DNA of 64,000 nucleotides from Mycoplasma tauri. GTDB taxonomy: Bacteria; Bacillota_I; Bacilli_A; Mycoplasmatales; Metamycoplasmataceae. Shown piece after piece: positions 59,809 to 64,000 of the stretch; position 1 is the stretch's first letter; every line of letters begins with the position of its first letter. The stretch spans positions 372,001-436,000 of the forward strand of contig NZ_CP070479.1 of the NCBI RefSeq assembly GCF_016925555.1. Direction: 5' to 3'. Under the pieces are notes generated by a model. It was not told where the DNA came from, did not search any database, and worked only from the letters and a program-made list of their open reading frames with translations. Both the position numbers and the translations under genes were made by a program.

Positions 59809-62127
59809 TTAATTATTTTTTGGATTAATTTTGACAGTTGTTACATTATCTTTGATTAATTTATTTTTAATATCAGTTCTTAAATTTCCATCAAAATTAT
59901 CATAATAAGTACTATGGCCTTCCATTAAGGATATAGCATTTGTATACGTTTTATAATGATCATCACGTGTAAATAAGTAGTTAATGCCAATTAAATTGAA
60001 ACTAGAATCAATAGCCATAGAACCAGAAGACCCAGGACCTAAAAGCTTAAATCTTTCGTCATAAGGTGCATATGTATAAAGTTGTGAGTGTTGTGCTAAA
60101 ACAGTCTTAGGCATTCCGTGTTCACCTTCAATAAATGGCTTTTCGTATTTTTTATAATTATCTCTATATCCATTTCAATCTTCATTTTCTTCTTTATTGT
60201 ATCTAACTCATAAAGATTGAAAATTATCTTTAAAAATTCTACGAGTTTGTGCATTAATAATGCCACCTGTTGACTTGTTATACTTAAATCTGAAATAAGG
60301 AGATTTGTTATAAATTGGTTCAAAATACTCATTAACATCAACAGGATAACCACCATAAAATTGCGTTTTTATAGGATTAAATAGTTCATTTTTACCAACT
60401 CCAATATGTCAATCTTTTTCTTGTTCAGTGCCAATAATTTCATCTAACTTTGGCAATATTGTTGACAATAATTCTTTTCTAATTTTTAATCTCAAAAGAA
60501 CAAAATCTGCGCCAGCATTTTTTGTTGATCTAATTCTAGGATTTTGCTCATATTTTTCTAAATTTTGCGCGCCAGCAACAGCATCACTGTCATAAAAACC
60601 AGTTGCATAATATCTAGGAGTGTAATAAGGAGCATCTAAATATTGATCATAAGCACTAAAAGCTGGATAATATGATCCATTATCTTGTGTTTTTACATAG
60701 TTTTGATCATTTAAGAGTTTAGTATTTCCACCTCTAGTGGCCATAAAATATTTTAAATTACGTTCTGAGTTTGCATTATTTACATAACCAAAACCTGCAT
60801 TTCACTCACTTTCACGTCTTTTTGAAATATTTTCATTGAAATAAAGTGATTTATCAAAAGTATCACGAAGCCCAAAAACATGAATGTTAGTAGCAACAAG
60901 TAATTCTCAATACCCTTTTGCCTCAGCTTCAGGATTGATAATTCTGTCCATTACTCACATTGTTCCACCTCCATTATTACTTTTTAAGCCACTCTTACTA
61001 TCATTTGAATATGGATCCCAATGTCATCCAAATGTATTGATTGATATCATAAAGCTTCTATCATAAATATATCTATAAAAATTATCATCTTTTTTTAATT
61101 CTGGATTTGATTTACTATCTATAGACAAATGAAACTTATTATGATTATTATTTTTTATTAGTAATTCAAACTTTCCTTCAGTATCATCAAATTGTGATTT
61201 AATATCAATAATGTTTTTAACTTTTAAAAGCTTTGAAATTGAATCTAAACTTGCATAATAGAATAATTGGCTTAGATTAGAAGGCAAAAAACCAAATGGA
61301 TTATTTTTTATAACTTCTGATAAATCTGGATTTATTATTTGAGCTCCTTGAATATCATCATTGCTAAATTCATCCAAGTATTTTTGTTTAATCATTCCAT
61401 CAGAAGATATCGAAGGATTAAAAAAGTCAACCTTTTCTGTATCATTGTTTCCATAATTTCCATATACACCTATATTCTTGGTATATTCTCAAAATTTATC
61501 TCTTTTATTTTGATCAATATCATTTACAAAATCAATTGGATTATTATGATTCCCAGTTCGTAAATACTTGTCTATATTAGTAAGCGCTTCTTTATAATCA
61601 TTTGTTTGTTGTAATACTTTGTATGGTGTATTTTTTAAAATTTGACTTATTGGAATAAAATGCTTGTTGCCTGAAAAATGCTGATTTTTATCTATTTTTT
61701 CAATTAATTTATCTTCTTCATTTGTTGAATTATCTTTTTCAATATCTGGTTTATTATTATTATTATTATTCTCTGGTTTTTCCTGTGATATTTCTTTATT
61801 TGTTGGGTCTTTTTCTTTTTGGTCTGTTTTCTTAGGACTTTGGGTATCAACTTTACTATTAGCTAAATCTTTATCTTTTTTACTTGTTTGCTTAGAGCTT
61901 TGGGAATCAGTTTTTTTATTATCTATTCTATCCTTAGAATCGCTTTCACGCATTTCTTCTTTTTCGGTTAGTTTGCTTGTTTCGTTTTTAATTCCTTCTT
62001 GTTGAGAAATATTAGAGTCAGAAGGGTTACTTTTTTGTGATTCTGTTTCTTTTTTTGATAAATTACATGAAGCAACAAGTGGTATTAATGTTGCTAAAGG
62101 CAATAAATGGTAATGTTTTAATTTCAT
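59809..62127 (-). CDS. DUF31 serine-protease lipoprotein, second copy outside the MIB-MIP locus
   Basis: A 772-residue lipoprotein. Its signal peptide ends at lipobox LVASC (MKLKHYHLLPLATLIPLVASC; start 62127, not the upstream in-frame start). About 130 residues of Lys/Ser/Glu/Asn low-complexity linker follow, including NNNNNN. The C-terminal trypsin-like domain shows His416 in ATNIHV, Asp541 in GADFVLLRL and Ser701 in GPGSSGSMA. The fold is shared with MIP, but no MIB lies beside it. Its target is unknown, and immunoglobulin is only one option. More than ten TGA codons are Trp. Confidence 0.82.
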
Positions 62128-62212
62128 ATTATTCCTCTTTTTAAAAACGTAATAACATAAGAAATATACCATAACACCATTTTTTTATTATTAATATAAT
62201 AATTTGAAAAAT

Positions 62213-62252
62213 AAAAAAATGCTATGAATATAAATAACATCATAACATTTTT
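62213..62252 (-). terminator. Terminator after the variable-lipoprotein-like gene
   Basis: Twelve-base stem on the minus strand (AAAAATGTTATG/CATAGCATTTTT with one T-G pair), followed by seven T, about ten bases past the stop. Confidence 0.75.
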
Positions 62253-62261
62253 AAAAATATA

Positions 62262-62906
62262 TTATTTTGCTTCTACTGTAAATGAGTAAACATTTTTAGA
62301 AATTTTCTTTTCTTTGTGATTATATAATCTAAATTTGAATGTATATTTGTTGCCTTCTATATTTGCATACATTCTACTTGAAGTGATTGTTTTATTAGTT
62401 TTATTATTTGTATAAAATACATCATCAGCGCTAATAGCTTGATTAATATCATCTATACCTTTTATTTGAAAAAGTTTTGTGCCTTGATATCATTTTTGTG
62501 ATCTTTCTCATTTACCATGAAAACTTTTTGAAGAATATGAATATTGAATGAATTTTTTACTATTTTTTTTATCAGTTGCTAAATTATTTACTCAATTTTC
62601 ATCTAAAATAGTAACAATTGCATTGTCAACATCTAAAGTTAATGATTCATCTAAACTGAAACCATCTTGCATAGCAACATCTTGTGGTCCAACAAGAACG
62701 GCCTTGATAGCTGCTTGTGTTTGGTCAGTTGTTCCAGGAGTAGATGGAGCAGGTGTTTCTTGAGTTTTTCCTGAATCTGATGGTTTTGCTTCAGTTGTTC
62801 CTTTTTCAGGTTTCATTTCTTCTTGTTTTCCACAGCTTAATGCAACTAATGGAAATGCTAATGTACTAATAGATAATGTTCCAATGAATAATTTTGATTT
62901 TTTCAT
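62262..62906 (-). CDS. Surface lipoprotein with a variable-lipoprotein-like signal peptide
   Basis: A 214-residue lipoprotein. The signal MKKSKLFIGTLSISTLAFPL ends at lipobox ALSC (Cys25). It resembles the conserved leaders of Vsp/Vpma-type variable lipoproteins of bovis-group mycoplasmas. A short Glu/Lys/Pro/Thr-rich linker (SDSGKTQETPAPSTPGTTDQ) precedes a folded domain with no known motif (KWERSQKWYQGTKLFQIKG). It starts at 62906; an AAGGAAT-type site precedes the ATG. The track-type earlier start adds seven non-signal residues. Several TGA codons are Trp. It may be a surface antigen or substrate-binding protein. Confidence 0.72.
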
Positions 62907-63119
62907 ATTAATTCCTTTTTTTGTCAATATATGTATATAATTATTGTTTATGATTATTTTAAAAAAATATATTATTCATGTTTCCAAAATGTAAAAATAT
63001 TAATTTTTTTCCATACTTTTGACATTTAAATAACAAAATAATAAGAAAATACAAATTTTAGTTTACTTATTGAAAAGTTATAAAAAATGCCTAAAAAAAT
63101 AATTTAATTGGTTAACTAA

Positions 63120-64000
63120 CTATCGGTTTTCATTATAGTTATACTTATTTACATAAAACCTGCTAAAAATATTACTTGTTTTATGTTTGTAAATATCATT
63201 ATCTTTTATATGTTTTTTTGTATAAACTTCGCTTAAGTAATTAATAATTAAAATTGTTATTGTTGAAATTCATATATATGCAAACGCTTTACTAATATCC
63301 TTGCCCTTGTCTAAATTCATATATTCATTTATTTTATTTCCAATTGTTAATGAACCGGAAGATAAAGAAGCATATGTTATTGAATTCCTAAAAGCGAGTT
63401 CAAAATATAAAAATGTTCAAGTAATAAGATCATATTTAATTGTTGGTAAAATATATTTTCAATAAATGTACCAATTACTATAACCTTTTATTTTTAAATT
63501 CATTATTTCATAATCATCAATATTATCACTTGCTTCACTCATTTGCTTAATTAGTGACGAAGATGCATGGATACTAGAAATAAGGATAAGAAGTGTAAAA
63601 TCTGATTTAACAATTGGGCTAAAAATTTTAAAAATAATTATTATTGGAATTATTCTAGATATAGCTATTAAGGATCTAATTGATACATATTTATAATTTT
63701 TATTTATTTTTGAATTACTAAAATAAAGAATAATCAATAATAAAATTAAAGAAAATAAAACAAACATTAATGAATAAACAAGGGATTGCAAAATCATTAA
63801 TATAGGATTATCAGCAACATTAAATGAAGTAATATTAAATACACTAAAATCGGCATTAAATAGCTGTTTTATAAATGTTTTAATATATTCAACATTTTTA
63901 ATTTCATTATTATTTAAAGCAATTATAACTATTGAAAAAATTGAAATAGTCACAGCTGCAAAAATTTTTATTCAAAACTTATAGTTAATGTGATTAGCTA
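63120..64000 (-). CDS. PhnE-like ABC transporter permease, 3' part (5' end outside window)
   Basis: The C-terminal 293 residues of a polytopic ABC permease. IHASSSLIKQMSEASDNIDDYEIMNLKIKGYSN and YWKYILPTIKYDLITW together give the EAA loop (EA..N...G......I.LP). This is followed by TFLYFELAFRNSITYASL, which resembles the FE.N.R.st segment unique to phosphonate permeases. At least four transmembrane helices are visible. The real stop is TAG 63120-63122. Mycoplasmas often carry a lipoprotein-PhnC-PhnE alkylphosphonate-type importer, and the other parts would lie beyond 64000. Confidence 0.75.

Overview
The window is about 64 kb of an AT-rich Mollicutes chromosome (Mycoplasma sensu lato). Nearly every long gene is interrupted by in-frame TGA at tryptophan positions and reads through cleanly when TGA is Trp (genetic code 4). 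The lipoprotein signal peptides, DUF31 proteases, a MIB-MIP immunoglobulin system with an F1-like X0 ATPase, and a PhnE-type permease suggest the hominis/bovis side of the mycoplasmas (Mycoplasmopsis or Metamycoplasma). I cannot fix the species. All coordinates below join the pieces that standard-code ORF calling splits.

Layout. 1-4100 (+): the 3' part of alaS, then ruvX, a membrane-anchored methyltransferase-like gene, greA and hpt, tightly packed and ended by a terminator. 4.4-7.9 kb (+): a free-standing lipoyl-domain gene, an ldh-family dehydrogenase and topA, each with its own terminator. 7.98-14.4 kb (-): parE-parC, a Cof-type HAD phosphatase, rnhC, and a solitary 5S rRNA with its own promoter. 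14.8-17.4 kb (-): a repeat-bearing coiled-coil surface protein and nox. 17.7-21.5 kb (+): a 1261-residue surface protein with tandem GA-like modules. 21.8-22.1 kb: a decayed type III restriction endonuclease C-terminus. 22.3-27.7 kb (-): a membrane protein, then an operon of an S1-domain protein, a degenerate glucose-6-phosphate isomerase paralogue, true pgi, mutM and an Smr-domain gene. 27.8-29.8 kb (+): ligA.

30.0-43.5 kb (+) is the main accessory block. It holds MIB (antibody capture), MIP (antibody-cleaving serine protease) and a complete seven-gene F1-like X0 ATPase in one nine-gene unit. An 18-T tract lies at the -35 position of its putative promoter. 43.6-51.5 kb (-) is a six-gene operon: asnS, a GT2 glycosyltransferase, an RDD membrane protein, pcrA, a membrane protein that looks like a degenerate PAS-GGDEF-EAL protein, and a DegV/FakB-type protein. 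52.1-55.4 kb (+): a PQ-loop transporter, then a small tail-anchored protein, a diadenylate cyclase and MgtE in one operon. 55.4-56.3 kb (-): efp and an Asp23-like gene. 56.4-59.8 kb (+): a small membrane protein, secA and a DUF2188 gene. 59.8-64.0 kb (-): a second DUF31 serine-protease lipoprotein, a variable-surface-lipoprotein-like gene and the 3' part of a PhnE-like ABC permease.

The most notable signals are four. First, the complete MIB-MIP/F1-like X0 ATPase locus has a possible length-variable promoter tract. Second, a PGI pseudoenzyme sits beside real pgi. Third, a degenerate GGDEF-EAL-like membrane protein is present in a genus not known for c-di-GMP. Fourth, the topoisomerase genes topA and parE share the same leaderless promoter geometry. 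No tRNA gene, CRISPR array or intact insertion sequence was seen.
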